Origin: an uncultured Acetatifactor sp.
Lineage (GTDB): Bacteria; Bacillota; Clostridia; Lachnospirales; Lachnospiraceae
Assembly (NCBI GenBank): GCA_947588205.1
Contig: CANPYG010000022.1
Location: 1 to 35,086 of the forward strand
DNA length: 35,086 nucleotides
Reading direction: 5' to 3'
The position numbers and the translations under genes were made by a program. Below are positions 22,183-30,482 of this stretch, piece after piece. A model generated the notes under the pieces. It was not told where the DNA came from. It worked only from the letters and a program-made list of their open reading frames with translations, and did not search any database. The first letter of the stretch is position 1, and each line of letters opens with the position of its first letter.

Positions 22183-22203
22183 CACAATGATTGCTATATT
22201 GTG
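22183..22203 (-). promoter_or_regulatory. Dyad upstream of spoVAF
   Basis: CACAAT-N9-ATTGTG is a perfect 6-bp dyad 24-44 bp before the spoVAF start. The gap 22204-22360 between this and dut shows no further feature apart from a CATACAAAA (minus strand near 22270) that only partly fits a sporulation -10 box. Confidence 0.35.
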
Positions 22204-22360
22204 TCCGGGAAAGGGAGTTCTTATTCTTTTGTACTGTTGCATGAACAGCCTTTATCTTTTGTATGGGCAATACTCAATACTGCTGTGAATGTATTGTAAG
22301 GGGATTACCTTGAGGGCTTCCATAAAAGAAAGAAATACCTCTGTCAGATTCTCAAAATAT

Positions 22361-22879
22361 TTACTTTGCAGATGTCGTGCTCCCAAATCCTCCGTTGCGA
22401 AGTCCCTGGGCATCGTCATCCACGGTAATGCCGTATTCCAGGAAAATTCCCTGCATAAAACCCATTCCCACGGAAACCTCCACAGTCTTGCCTTCCTTGG
22501 AATCGTTGGTCAGCTTGGTCATGATATGCCCTTCGTTGTCCGAATAAAAATAGTCGCTGTCAATAATGCCTACCGTGTTGTTCAACTGCAGACGGTACTT
22601 AAAGCCGAGGCCGCTTCTGGGATATAGCTTTAACACCCAATCGGGCTCCATCTCCACGCGTATCCCTGTGGGGATCTTGATCGTGGAGCCTGCAGACAGG
22701 GAAAAGGCAAAGGGCGCATAGAAATCATAACCTGCGCTCCCTTTTGTGGCGCGCTTCGGAAGCTCTATGGATTCATAAATATCCCGGATATCCTCATCTG
22801 TATATTCCGGGAAGTTATCCTTCATTGCTTCCAGGAACTGCCCGGGACTCACCTTATGAAATTTCGCAATCCTGCGCAT
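22361..22879 (-). CDS. dut: dUTP diphosphatase (trimeric dUTPase family)
   Basis: A 172-residue enzyme that hydrolyses dUTP to dUMP and pyrophosphate, keeping uracil out of DNA and supplying dTMP synthesis. The conserved motifs appear in order: KGSAGYDFYAP (motif 1), PRSGLGFKY (motif 2), NTVGIIDSDY (motif 3), GFMQGIFLEYG (motif 4) and RNGGFGSTT (glycine-rich motif 5). A 40-residue N-terminal extension precedes motif 1. AGGAGG is 9 bp before ATG. It follows nrdG by 68 bp on the same strand and probably belongs to the nrdDG operon, all three genes serving dNTP balance. Confidence 0.9.
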   Translation of the reverse strand: MRRIAKFHKVSPGQFLEAMKDNFPEYTDEDIRDIYESIELPKRATKGSAGYDFYAPFAFSLSAGSTIKIPTGIRVEMEPDWVLKLYPRSGLGFKYRLQLNNTVGIIDSDYFYSDNEGHIMTKLTNDSKEGKTVEVSVGMGFMQGIFLEYGITVDDDAQGLRNGGFGSTTSAK

Positions 22880-22947
22880 CTTCTCGTCCTCCTGTCATTT
22901 TCTCCTCAGCTGTCTCAGGATCATCTCGGGATCTCTTTCAGAGCCTA

Positions 22948-23514
22948 TCATGCAGTACACCCACATTCCGGCAGCTTGAAGGGGCCGTATCCCACATCCG
23001 TATTTTCCTCATAATCCGGGCTGTGCAGCACGGGAACAGATGGATCGTCCTTGGCTAGCGTGCGCTGTACATCGATCACTCTCTGATTCTTGCTTCCTTT
23101 CCAGAGAAGCTTCACATCCTTTTCCTCAACATGAAACTCTCCATCCACCAGCACGTCCACATACTTCATCATGGGGTAGTACATGATATTTTCCCAGGAA
23201 TCGCCGGTATAGAGCCATATGGTCTTGTCCGGATACTTCTCCTTGATCTCAGCCATCAGCTTCCTCACGTCAGCCCGGTTGGCAGGATGCAGGGGATCTC
23301 CCCCAGAAAAGGTGATCCCGGAAATATAACTTTTATCCAGCTGTTCAAAAATCTCTTCTTTTGCCGCCTGGTCAAAGAAAAGACCGCCGTTGGGATCCCA
23401 GGTGACCGGATTCTGGCATTCCCTGCAGCAATGGTCACAGCCTGACACCCACAGCACGACCCGCAGGCCATCCCCGTTGAGCATGTCATCTTTGGTTATA
23501 TTATGATACCTCAT
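22948..23514 (-). CDS. nrdG: Anaerobic ribonucleoside-triphosphate reductase activating protein
   Basis: A 188-residue radical SAM enzyme that uses S-adenosylmethionine and a [4Fe-4S] cluster to put the glycyl radical on NrdD. The cluster motif is C26-x3-C30-x2-C33 in SGCDHCCRECQNP, and the SAM-contact GGDPL segment is at about 71-75. It starts 2 bp after the nrdD stop, with its ribosome site inside the end of nrdD, implying coupled translation. The C-terminus ends CGCTA, slightly longer than the E. coli protein. Confidence 0.95.
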   Translation of the reverse strand: MRYHNITKDDMLNGDGLRVVLWVSGCDHCCRECQNPVTWDPNGGLFFDQAAKEEIFEQLDKSYISGITFSGGDPLHPANRADVRKLMAEIKEKYPDKTIWLYTGDSWENIMYYPMMKYVDVLVDGEFHVEEKDVKLLWKGSKNQRVIDVQRTLAKDDPSVPVLHSPDYEENTDVGYGPFKLPECGCTA

Positions 23515-23516
23515 TT

Positions 23517-25706
23517 TTACATGCTCTTCCTTTCTGCGATCTCAGCCATCTTCGCCTCGTTCAGCCTGGTATCCCCATGGACACGGGAATAAGACAGATA
23601 ACCGTTCATACGGTCTATCTTGGTCAGATTACGGCTGCCGCACTTCGGGCATACATCCATCTCAAGCTCCTGATGACCGCAGTCATCACAATAAGCCAGG
23701 GACAGATTCACCCCTTCATAGAAACCCATATCCATCGCACGGCGGATCAAAGTCTTTACTGCCTCTATATTATAATCGATCGGATACTTTACATACTGAA
23801 TCTTTCCGCCATTGCACAGATCCCAGAAACGGTTTTCCAGATCCTGCTTCTGGATCGGCGTAATGTCCTCCGTCACATGGCAATGAAAACTGTTGCTCAC
23901 GTATTCTCTGTCGGATACGCCCTCTACGATTCCGTATTTCTCACGGAACTGCTTCACCTGCAGACCGCAGAGGCTCTCAGCCGGGGTGCCGTAGATCGCA
24001 TAAAGATTGCCGTCCTCTTCCTTGAATTCAGCCACCTTGGCGTTGATATGCTCCATGACCTCCAGGGCAAAAGCCCCGTCCTCCACCAGAGACTTTCCAT
24101 TATACAGCTCCTGCAGCTCATTCAGGGCAGTGATGCCGAAGCTGGCAGTGGCAGATTTAAGCAACGGCTTAATCTTATCCCGAAGCTTCAGATGTCCGCC
24201 CAGGAACCCTCCCTCACAGTAAGCCAGCGGGTTCGTGGAAGCGCGCATCTCACCCAGATAGGCATAAGTACGGATGTGAAGCTGCCTGATCAGATTCAGG
24301 TAGTAATCCAGGACCTCATAGAAATCCCGGCTCTCCTTGCGGGACTTCGCCAGGATCATGGGCAGATGCAGGGAAACTGCCCCGATATTGAACCTTCCCA
24401 CAAATACAGGCACATCCTGGTCATCCGCCGGATGCATGCCGCCCCTCTCATACCAGGGAGAAAGGAAGGCCCTGCAGCCCATAGGGGAAATGATCTTACC
24501 ATAACGCTTATAGATGCTCGCGACATAACCCTTGCCTGTCAGACTCAGCCAGTCCGGATACATAGTCTTGGCAGAGCATCTCACGCCTGCTTCAAATACA
24601 TCTTCCAGGGGCTTACCCGGTCCATGGAGATTCTCATCATACAAAAACACGATCTTCGGGAAAAGAACCGGCTTCTTGCATTCCGCCTTGCCCTGTCCGC
24701 GGCGCCGCACATTCAGCATGGCGATGGTGGCAAGCTTCGCAAATCTGCCTGTACCCGTACCGGCGGTCACGGTAATGAACGGATAGTCCCCCCGGCTGCT
24801 GGCAACGGTATTGAACTTATATTCCCAGCCCTGGAAGCCCTGTTCAAACTCCCGCACCACATCGTTATAGCTCTCTTCTTCCGCCTTCTCCTGGCTTACG
24901 CCAAGGCGCAAATACTTGTCCACGTTCCTTTTATAAGACTTCTCAGCATAGGGCTCAAGGATCAGATCCACGCTGGGCACAGTAAAACCGCCATACTGCT
25001 GACTGGCTGCGCTCAGCACAATATCACCAATGACATCAAAAGCAACGTCCAGGCTCTTCGGCTCGTTATACCAGATATTGCCCATCTCAAAGCCGCCAGT
25101 CAGAACGCTTTGCACATCAAAAAGACAGCAGTTCATGGTATCCCTTCTTGCCGACATATCATGTACATAAATGTATCCGTCGCGGCACGCCTGGATCTCC
25201 TCCGTGGTCATAAAGAACTTCTGATACAGCTCCTTATTCAGCTGATTAAAGATCAGGCTTCTCTTAGTAGAAACCAGCGCGGAATCCGTGTTGGAATTCT
25301 CTTTATCCCCGATATACATGATGGACTGGCTCTTCTTATAGACATCATCCAGCATCCGCACAAAATCCTGCTTATAGTTACGGTAGTCCCGGTAGCTCTT
25401 CGCAACAATGGGCTTTACCCGCTCTAAGGCGCTCTCCACAATGTTATGCATGACGGGAATAGGAATCTCCTCTTGTCCCATCTCATTCACCTTGTCCACA
25501 ACGTACTGACAAATCTGACATTCTTCCTCCTGCGTGAACTTGGTGAGGGCACGGTAAGCGCTCTTGCCTACGGCATTGATCACCTTCTGTACGTTAAAAG
25601 CCTCCTTGCTTCCGTCCTTTTTAATCACGCAAACGTTGCCTTCTGGCTTAAATGCTTCGCTATAATTCACTCCACTTGTTGTTGCCGACTGAAAACTACT
25701 GCTCAT
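23517..25706 (-). CDS. nrdD: Anaerobic ribonucleoside-triphosphate reductase (class III)
   Basis: A 729-residue glycyl-radical enzyme that reduces all four NTPs to dNTPs without oxygen. An ATP-cone allosteric domain occupies about 25-115. The catalytic barrel follows, and the zinc-binding cysteines C673, C676, C686 and C689 (CDDC, CPKC) precede the radical site G702 in RMNGYLSYSR. Length is normal. The ATG at 25706 has an AGAGG-like site about 12 bp upstream. It is first in an operon with nrdG and probably dut. Two NrdR boxes lie between its promoter and the gene. An O2-independent reductase as the visible RNR fits an obligate anaerobe. Confidence 0.96.
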   Translation of the reverse strand: MSSSFQSATTSGVNYSEAFKPEGNVCVIKKDGSKEAFNVQKVINAVGKSAYRALTKFTQEEECQICQYVVDKVNEMGQEEIPIPVMHNIVESALERVKPIVAKSYRDYRNYKQDFVRMLDDVYKKSQSIMYIGDKENSNTDSALVSTKRSLIFNQLNKELYQKFFMTTEEIQACRDGYIYVHDMSARRDTMNCCLFDVQSVLTGGFEMGNIWYNEPKSLDVAFDVIGDIVLSAASQQYGGFTVPSVDLILEPYAEKSYKRNVDKYLRLGVSQEKAEEESYNDVVREFEQGFQGWEYKFNTVASSRGDYPFITVTAGTGTGRFAKLATIAMLNVRRRGQGKAECKKPVLFPKIVFLYDENLHGPGKPLEDVFEAGVRCSAKTMYPDWLSLTGKGYVASIYKRYGKIISPMGCRAFLSPWYERGGMHPADDQDVPVFVGRFNIGAVSLHLPMILAKSRKESRDFYEVLDYYLNLIRQLHIRTYAYLGEMRASTNPLAYCEGGFLGGHLKLRDKIKPLLKSATASFGITALNELQELYNGKSLVEDGAFALEVMEHINAKVAEFKEEDGNLYAIYGTPAESLCGLQVKQFREKYGIVEGVSDREYVSNSFHCHVTEDITPIQKQDLENRFWDLCNGGKIQYVKYPIDYNIEAVKTLIRRAMDMGFYEGVNLSLAYCDDCGHQELEMDVCPKCGSRNLTKIDRMNGYLSYSRVHGDTRLNEAKMAEIAERKSM

Positions 25707-25749
25707 AATAATCCCACGCCTCTTTCATTTCTTCAAAAACGGCACCAAA

Positions 25750-25797
25750 ACACAAGATATTGTGTCTGTCGCACCGCTAGGTTCATAAATGTTGTGT
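25750..25797 (-). promoter_or_regulatory. Tandem NrdR boxes upstream of nrdD
   Basis: ACACAAGATATTGTGT (25750-25765) matches the 16-bp NrdR consensus at 15 positions. A second, weaker box TTCATAAATGTTGTGT (25782-25797, about 10 of 16) lies 32 bp away, the usual three-turn spacing. Both lie downstream of the -10, so binding of dATP/ATP-loaded NrdR should block transcription. Confidence 0.8.
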
Positions 25798-25808
25798 GTA
25801 CGATACTC

Positions 25809-25837
25809 AGTATATGAAAAAACTTTTTGCTTGTCAA
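25809..25837 (-). promoter_or_regulatory. Sigma-A promoter of nrdDG
   Basis: Perfect TTGACA (complement of 25832-25837) and TATACT (complement of 25809-25814) are 17 bp apart on the minus strand, just upstream of the NrdR boxes. Confidence 0.8.
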
Positions 25838-25945
25838 TGATTTAAAGATAGAAAAAATAACTAAAAATAGATATGAAAAATTGGAGAATTTTACGAGAGA
25901 TGATATTCCTGTTTTTGACTATACGAGTCAAAATGACTCCTTTGG

Positions 25946-26665
25946 TCAATTTGGATGCGAGTTATCCACACTCTTACCATCCATCCCCAGAATCCCATAA
26001 ATCTGGTGCAGATCGCTGATCTCATAGTCCGGTACCCATTGACTATTATTTACGCTGCCTTCCGGGCGATACCAGCAGGTCCTAAGCCCCGCATTCACGC
26101 CGCCTTTGATATCGCTGGTCAGGGAATCCCCTACCACAAGAATCTTTCCCCTGTCCTTTTCTTCTACTTTCTCCAGACAGCGTTCAAAAAATACCCTTTC
26201 CGGCTTGGAACAGCCGATTTCTTCTGAAATAAAAATATCCTTCATCCAGACGTCCAACCCTGAAAGCTTCAGCTTATTGCGCTGGGTCAGCGTAACACCG
26301 TTGGTAATCACATACTGCTCGACACGTCCTCTCAGGGACTTGATGACCTGAATGGAATTATCCACATAACGGTAAATATTACCGAGCTCCATCTGATATT
26401 CCCTGCAAAATGCTTCCAGATTCACATCCTCGATTCCAAATTCCTGAAACAATGTGGTAAAGCGCCCGGTCAACAGCTGTGCCTTTGTCACTTCTCCCAG
26501 CTCCAGGCGCTTCCAGTAGGAATCGTTGATCTTATCATAGCGCGAAATGATCTCGTCTGTAATCGAAAGCCCTGCGGAGGCAAAACACTTCGTCAGGGCA
26601 TAGGTCTGGGAGTAAGTAAAATCCAAAAGGGTACCATCCACATCCCAAAGAATCGTTGTGATCAT
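25946..26665 (-). CDS. HAD-superfamily 5'-nucleotidase-like hydrolase (YjjG type)
   Basis: A 239-residue haloacid-dehalogenase phosphatase: motif I WDVDGTLLDF with D8/D10, a four-helix cap, motif II around VITNGVT, motif III lysine in CSKPERVFF and motif IV GDSLTSDI. The overall pattern fits the YjjG/YfnB branch, which removes phosphate from (often damaged) pyrimidine nucleotides. That fits the nucleoside salvage operon it closes. ATG 26665 is chosen (ACGGAG 7 bp upstream); it lies 1 bp after the stop of the small membrane peptide gene. Earlier frame extension is antisense-like and lacks a ribosome site. Confidence 0.85.
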   Translation of the reverse strand: MITTILWDVDGTLLDFTYSQTYALTKCFASAGLSITDEIISRYDKINDSYWKRLELGEVTKAQLLTGRFTTLFQEFGIEDVNLEAFCREYQMELGNIYRYVDNSIQVIKSLRGRVEQYVITNGVTLTQRNKLKLSGLDVWMKDIFISEEIGCSKPERVFFERCLEKVEEKDRGKILVVGDSLTSDIKGGVNAGLRTCWYRPEGSVNNSQWVPDYEISDLHQIYGILGMDGKSVDNSHPN

Positions 26666-26666
26666 A

Positions 26667-26813
26667 TTATGACTCCGTTCCATGCCCTGAGGCTTCTTCC
26701 TGCCTGTCCTTTCTCTTGCGGAGGGCGATCCCAAGAGCAATTCCGGCTGCCATCAGTCCTGCCGCTATGATCAGCAATAACAAATACGATAACAAAGAAT
26801 TTATAAATGCCAT
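26667..26813 (-). CDS. 48-residue single-pass membrane peptide
   Basis: A short gene between the MutS-like and HAD genes. The product MAFINSLLSYLLLLIIAAG... has one membrane helix (about 6-31) followed by a basic LRKRKDRQEE tail, so it should sit N-out/C-in. AGAGGAAAA precedes the ATG at 26813 and its TAA is 1 bp from the HAD start, which supports translation. Small proteins of this form occur widely in Lachnospiraceae and are often given unrelated automatic names; function unknown. Confidence 0.7.
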   Translation of the reverse strand: MAFINSLLSYLLLLIIAAGLMAAGIALGIALRKRKDRQEEASGHGTES

Positions 26814-26920
26814 CTTTTCCTCTCTTTCACTTCGCCTGCAGAATTGCGTTAAATTTCCATCTAAGCTACAGTATAACAGGAAAACACATGTTCGTCAAGC
26901 CGATTTCAACGAATTACACG

Positions 26921-28612
26921 TCAATTCCAGCTCCCTGTCCGGATAAAATGCTCCGCCTGGCCGACGGCCTCCTGAATGATCTTTTCATCATATCCCATAA
27001 GCTCCAGAAGCTTAATGGCGTTTCTGGTAGTCGCTTTCCCGCTCATAAGCTTGTAGTTGAAGAAAATATCCCCATCCCTGATCTCTTCCTCAAAGTGATA
27101 GTTATTGTATTCCTCCTTCAGCAGTTCGGTCAGCTCGATATCATGTGTAGCAGCAAAACAAAGAATATTTCTGCCTGACAAGCTTTTCAGTATCTGGGTG
27201 GACGCTGCGATCCGTTCCACCGTATTGGTTCCCCGCAGCACCTCGTCCACAAAGCACAGGAGCGGAACATCTTCCCCTGCGGAAGCATCCAGAATCCTTT
27301 TTAAGGATTTGATCTCCACGATATAATAGCTCTCCCCGCTTCCCAGATCATCGCGTAACGCCATGGAAGAAAGGACACGGAAAAAAGGGGCCTCGTAGCA
27401 TCCAGCCAGACAGGTGTGTATGGTCTGTGCCAAAATGGCATTTAACGCCATTGTTTTCAAAAAAGTAGATTTCCCGGAAGCGTTCGACCCTGTAAGCAGC
27501 ACGCCCCTGTCGGTGGAAATACTGTTCTTGACAGGTTTCTGAATCAAAGGATGATACCCTTCTTCAAGCCTGATCCTGCACTCTGGGACAAAATCAGGTA
27601 TGCACCATTCGTTTCCAAGCGCATGCTCAATGGAGCTGCGGTACGCGGCGATGCAGATGGAGGCCTCCACATACCCGACCTCCCCGATCAGCACGTCAAT
27701 ATCCTCAAGATGCTTGTTCAGTTCCGATAACATCCTGTTGAACACGATGATATCCACATGAAAGACCATCTTGACATAATCAATCAGGATTTCCAGCGGG
27801 TTGCCGGTCGAACTGATACCGCCGCCCGAAAGCGCCCAGAAGGAACCGCTGCGCATCGAGGAAAGCCTCGCTTTATGCTTCTTTATCCGTTCCCACTCCT
27901 TTTCACAGGGTGGGATCGGAAGTCTGACCAGCGTATCGCAAACATGAAGCAGGCGCATGATATAAGCAAAGCTCACGATATAGGGCTCGATTACGCTCTT
28001 TTCCTTATAATATGTGACGATATTATAACAAAGTAAGGATACGATCCCTACAATTCCCACTGAAGGCAGGAAAAAACAAAGCACGATAAGAACGGCAATC
28101 CCCAGAATGGCCGCAATATGCTTCATATTGGAACGCTTTCCCAAATCCCCCAGATACCGCAGATAATCGTATAGGGAATAATTCCCTGTAGTGCCCAGCT
28201 GATCCATCAAAAGCTCCACATCCACCCGTCGTCTGGCGTTTTCATCAAAAAACTGGACCATTTCCTCCAGATGCAGGAGTTTGTCCGGATCCGTTTGGGG
28301 CGTGCGCAAGATATAATAAAGATACTCCTCTCCGGTAGAAGAATAACTGTGGTTCATCTGCCGGAAGATTTCATCCATGTCCAGGTCGTTCCATGTGATA
28401 TCGTCAATCTGGCCTTCTTGGGGATGGTTCAGATAATAACTGTTGATGCGCGCAAAGCGTTCCAGCTTATATTCCTTTTCCGGAAGCTTCCCGTAGTCCT
28501 GAAAAAGCTTCTGTTCAAAATTCTTCCTATTTTTGCGGGCGTCAAAGGCTCCCTTCATAAAGATAAAGACCAGGAACAATATAAATGCCCCGAAAAATAT
28601 AATATATTCCAT
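26921..28612 (-). CDS. Membrane-anchored MutS-like ATPase
   Basis: A 563-residue protein with an N-terminal membrane helix (about 3-20), a helical lever-like region, two further hydrophobic segments (about 165-201), a clamp-like helical region, and a C-terminal MutS ATPase domain. Walker A is GSNASGKST (375-383), Walker B LLCFVDEV (451-458), with the MutS-type RGTNTVERIAAS and switch ATHD. It lacks the mismatch-recognition and connector domains of MutS1 and the Smr nuclease of MutS2. This membrane-bound subfamily is common in Firmicutes and Bacteroidetes and has no settled role. It is 32 bp after mtaD; the ribosome site AGGAG is 13 bp from ATG, rather far. Confidence 0.82.
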   Translation of the reverse strand: MEYIIFFGAFILFLVFIFMKGAFDARKNRKNFEQKLFQDYGKLPEKEYKLERFARINSYYLNHPQEGQIDDITWNDLDMDEIFRQMNHSYSSTGEEYLYYILRTPQTDPDKLLHLEEMVQFFDENARRRVDVELLMDQLGTTGNYSLYDYLRYLGDLGKRSNMKHIAAILGIAVLIVLCFFLPSVGIVGIVSLLCYNIVTYYKEKSVIEPYIVSFAYIMRLLHVCDTLVRLPIPPCEKEWERIKKHKARLSSMRSGSFWALSGGGISSTGNPLEILIDYVKMVFHVDIIVFNRMLSELNKHLEDIDVLIGEVGYVEASICIAAYRSSIEHALGNEWCIPDFVPECRIRLEEGYHPLIQKPVKNSISTDRGVLLTGSNASGKSTFLKTMALNAILAQTIHTCLAGCYEAPFFRVLSSMALRDDLGSGESYYIVEIKSLKRILDASAGEDVPLLCFVDEVLRGTNTVERIAASTQILKSLSGRNILCFAATHDIELTELLKEEYNNYHFEEEIRDGDIFFNYKLMSGKATTRNAIKLLELMGYDEKIIQEAVGQAEHFIRTGSWN

Positions 28613-28644
28613 TTCCAGCTTGTCACTCCTAATCGCATATGATT

Positions 28645-29970
28645 TCAATCTGTCAGGCGCGCTACAATTTCCTGACATTTCCGGTAAATCGCTTCCGGCT
28701 CCTCTCCCACCCGGAAAACTCCGTTGCGGTAAAGGATCCTGCCATCAACCATAGTCATGCAGACATTGGATTTACTGCCGCTGTAGACAAGATTCTTAGG
28801 AATATGATTCAAGGGCTGCATGTTGGGCTGCTGCAAATCGATCATGATAAGATCCGCTTTTTTCCCTTCCGCCAGCACATCGCAGTCCTCCAGTCTCATG
28901 GCGTGTGCTCCTCCTGCCGTCGCCATCCGAAGCACCTTGAGCGCATCCATGCTGGAAGCATCGTTTTCACGAAGCTTGCTCAGGGCGGTCACAAGGAACA
29001 TTTCGCGGAACATGTCCAGACAATTGTTGCTTGCCGGGCCATCCGTCCCGATTGCGACGGGAACCCCCAGCCGGTCATACTCCGCAATCGGCGCGATCCC
29101 GCTCGCAAGCTTCAGGTTGGAGGCTGGATTGGTGATTGCAAATAATCCCCTCCTGCGGAATATTTCGATATCCTCATCCGTCATATGGACGCAGTGATAA
29201 CCGCCGCCCCCATACGCGAAAATTCCTAAGGAATCCAAAAACGCAGTCGGCGTCATCCCATAACGTTCCCTGCATTCTTCCACCTCATGCGCGGTCTCCG
29301 AAAGATGCATATAAACCGGGGCGTGGAACCGCCCAGCCAGCTTTGCCACGCCGCATAAAAGCTCCCTTGAACAGGTATATTCCGCATGAAAACCCAGCTG
29401 ATAGCTGACCAGCCCGGACTCCTGATTCCATCTCTGATAATCGCGCTCCACCTGTTCCAGAGAAGATGTAAAATTGTTCAGCCCGCTCACAAGCACACAG
29501 CGCATTCCAGTGTCCATACAGGCTCTTGCCGTCGCCTCTGTGTCCAGGTACATATCAAAAATAGAGGTGATCCCAGAGGTAAGGTACTCCAACACGGCCA
29601 GTTTTGCCAGATGATAAATATCCTCTCCGGTAAGCTTTGCCTCTAAAGGGAAGACCTGCTTTTCCAGCCACTCCTGCAGAGGCAGATCATCCGCCATGGA
29701 GCGCAGGAAGGTCATTCCGGAATGGGTATGAGCGTCCTTAAAGCCAGGCATCAAAAGATTTCCCTGACAGTCAATTTCTTCATCCCAGGGAACAGGCAAT
29801 TCTGGTTCCGAACCTATTCCGCGTTCATGAAAGGCGCTCGTTCCCGCGTTTCCATTATCCTCCTCCAGGATGCGCGTGATCTGATTGCCCTGAACCCAGA
29901 CCTCTCCCCAAAATATGGGTCTCTTTTCCTCCATCGTCAATATCCTTGCATGATAGAAACGAATCTTCAT
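28645..29970 (-). CDS. mtaD: 5-methylthioadenosine/S-adenosylhomocysteine deaminase-type amidohydrolase
   Basis: A 441-residue metal-dependent hydrolase of the TRZ/ATZ group that deaminates MTA, SAH or related purines to inosyl forms. The barrel metal site is visible: H81/H83 in DAHTHSG, the later GFHAEYTCS, HLSE and TDGPASNN segments, and the small beta domain at both ends. A 25-residue insert (about 38-64) extends the first beta domain. It lies between cdd and the MutS-like gene in the salvage operon, next to a purine nucleoside phosphorylase that would accept the deaminated product. The ATG at 29970 has GCGGGAAG upstream; this whole initiation region is tandemly duplicated. Confidence 0.85.
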   Translation of the reverse strand: MKIRFYHARILTMEEKRPIFWGEVWVQGNQITRILEEDNGNAGTSAFHERGIGSEPELPVPWDEEIDCQGNLLMPGFKDAHTHSGMTFLRSMADDLPLQEWLEKQVFPLEAKLTGEDIYHLAKLAVLEYLTSGITSIFDMYLDTEATARACMDTGMRCVLVSGLNNFTSSLEQVERDYQRWNQESGLVSYQLGFHAEYTCSRELLCGVAKLAGRFHAPVYMHLSETAHEVEECRERYGMTPTAFLDSLGIFAYGGGGYHCVHMTDEDIEIFRRRGLFAITNPASNLKLASGIAPIAEYDRLGVPVAIGTDGPASNNCLDMFREMFLVTALSKLRENDASSMDALKVLRMATAGGAHAMRLEDCDVLAEGKKADLIMIDLQQPNMQPLNHIPKNLVYSGSKSNVCMTMVDGRILYRNGVFRVGEEPEAIYRKCQEIVARLTD

Positions 29971-30052
29971 CTTCCCGCCCTCTCTAACAAACGAATCTTC
30001 ATCTTCCCGCTTTCTCTAACAAAGGTCAGAACATCTAACAAAGGTCAGGACA
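29959..30052 (-). repeat. Nested tandem duplications between cdd and mtaD
   Basis: Two 32-bp copies (29959-29990, 29991-30022; two mismatches) each contain the ribosome site and first codons of mtaD, ATGAAGATTCGTTT. The upstream copy opens an 11-codon reading frame (MKIRLLERAGR) whose TGA overlaps the real mtaD ATG. Next to it two 19-bp copies (30015-30033, 30034-30052; one mismatch) duplicate the last codons and stop of cdd. Confidence 0.85.
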
Positions 30053-30451
30053 TCTGCCAAACCCGTGCGGCATCAGGTTTTCCAGGGAAAGGCAGATATA
30101 ATCCTCTTCATTTTTTGCAACAATGACCTGAAAATCAGGCTCGCAGAATTCCAGCATCACCTGTCTGCAAAGGCCGCAGGGATAGGCATAGCCTACCGGC
30201 TCCTTTCCCTGTGCGCCCCCGGCTATGGCGATTGCCGTAAACGCCCTTTCCCCCTCGCTCACAGCCTTGAAAAAAGCCGTCCGTTCTGCACAATTCGTCG
30301 CTCCAAAGGAAGCGTTTTCAATATTACAGCCGGTATAAATCTTCCCACTTTTTGAAAGCAGCGCCGCCCCAACCTGATAATGGGAATACGGCGCATAAGC
30401 CCGTGCGCGCATTTCCAGCGCCAGACGGATCAAATCCTTGACTTCGTACAT
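30035..30451 (-). CDS. cdd: Cytidine deaminase
   Basis: A 138-residue homotetrameric-type zinc enzyme converting cytidine or deoxycytidine to uridine forms. Zinc ligands are C54 (NCAERTAF, with catalytic E56) and C92/C95 (PCGLC). The start at 30451 has GAGGG 5 bp upstream; the longer frame from 30508 overlaps the punA stop region and lacks a site. It lies 31 bp after punA. Its 3' end is duplicated just downstream. Confidence 0.95.
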   Translation of the reverse strand: MYEVKDLIRLALEMRARAYAPYSHYQVGAALLSKSGKIYTGCNIENASFGATNCAERTAFFKAVSEGERAFTAIAIAGGAQGKEPVGYAYPCGLCRQVMLEFCEPDFQVIVAKNEEDYICLSLENLMPHGFGRCPDLC

Positions 30452-30482
30452 TTTTTCCCTCTTTATAGTTGATTTTGTTTTC

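Noticed and set aside
22160..22310. Sigma-G promoter for spoVAF
   Set aside because: Partial -10-like CATACAAAA and CAATATA were seen, but no matching -35 at proper spacing.
23577..25427. 616-codon open frame on the plus strand
   Set aside because: It is exactly antisense to nrdD, whose motifs and operon context are unmistakable; the open frame follows from nrdD codon bias and has no ribosome site or recognisable domain.
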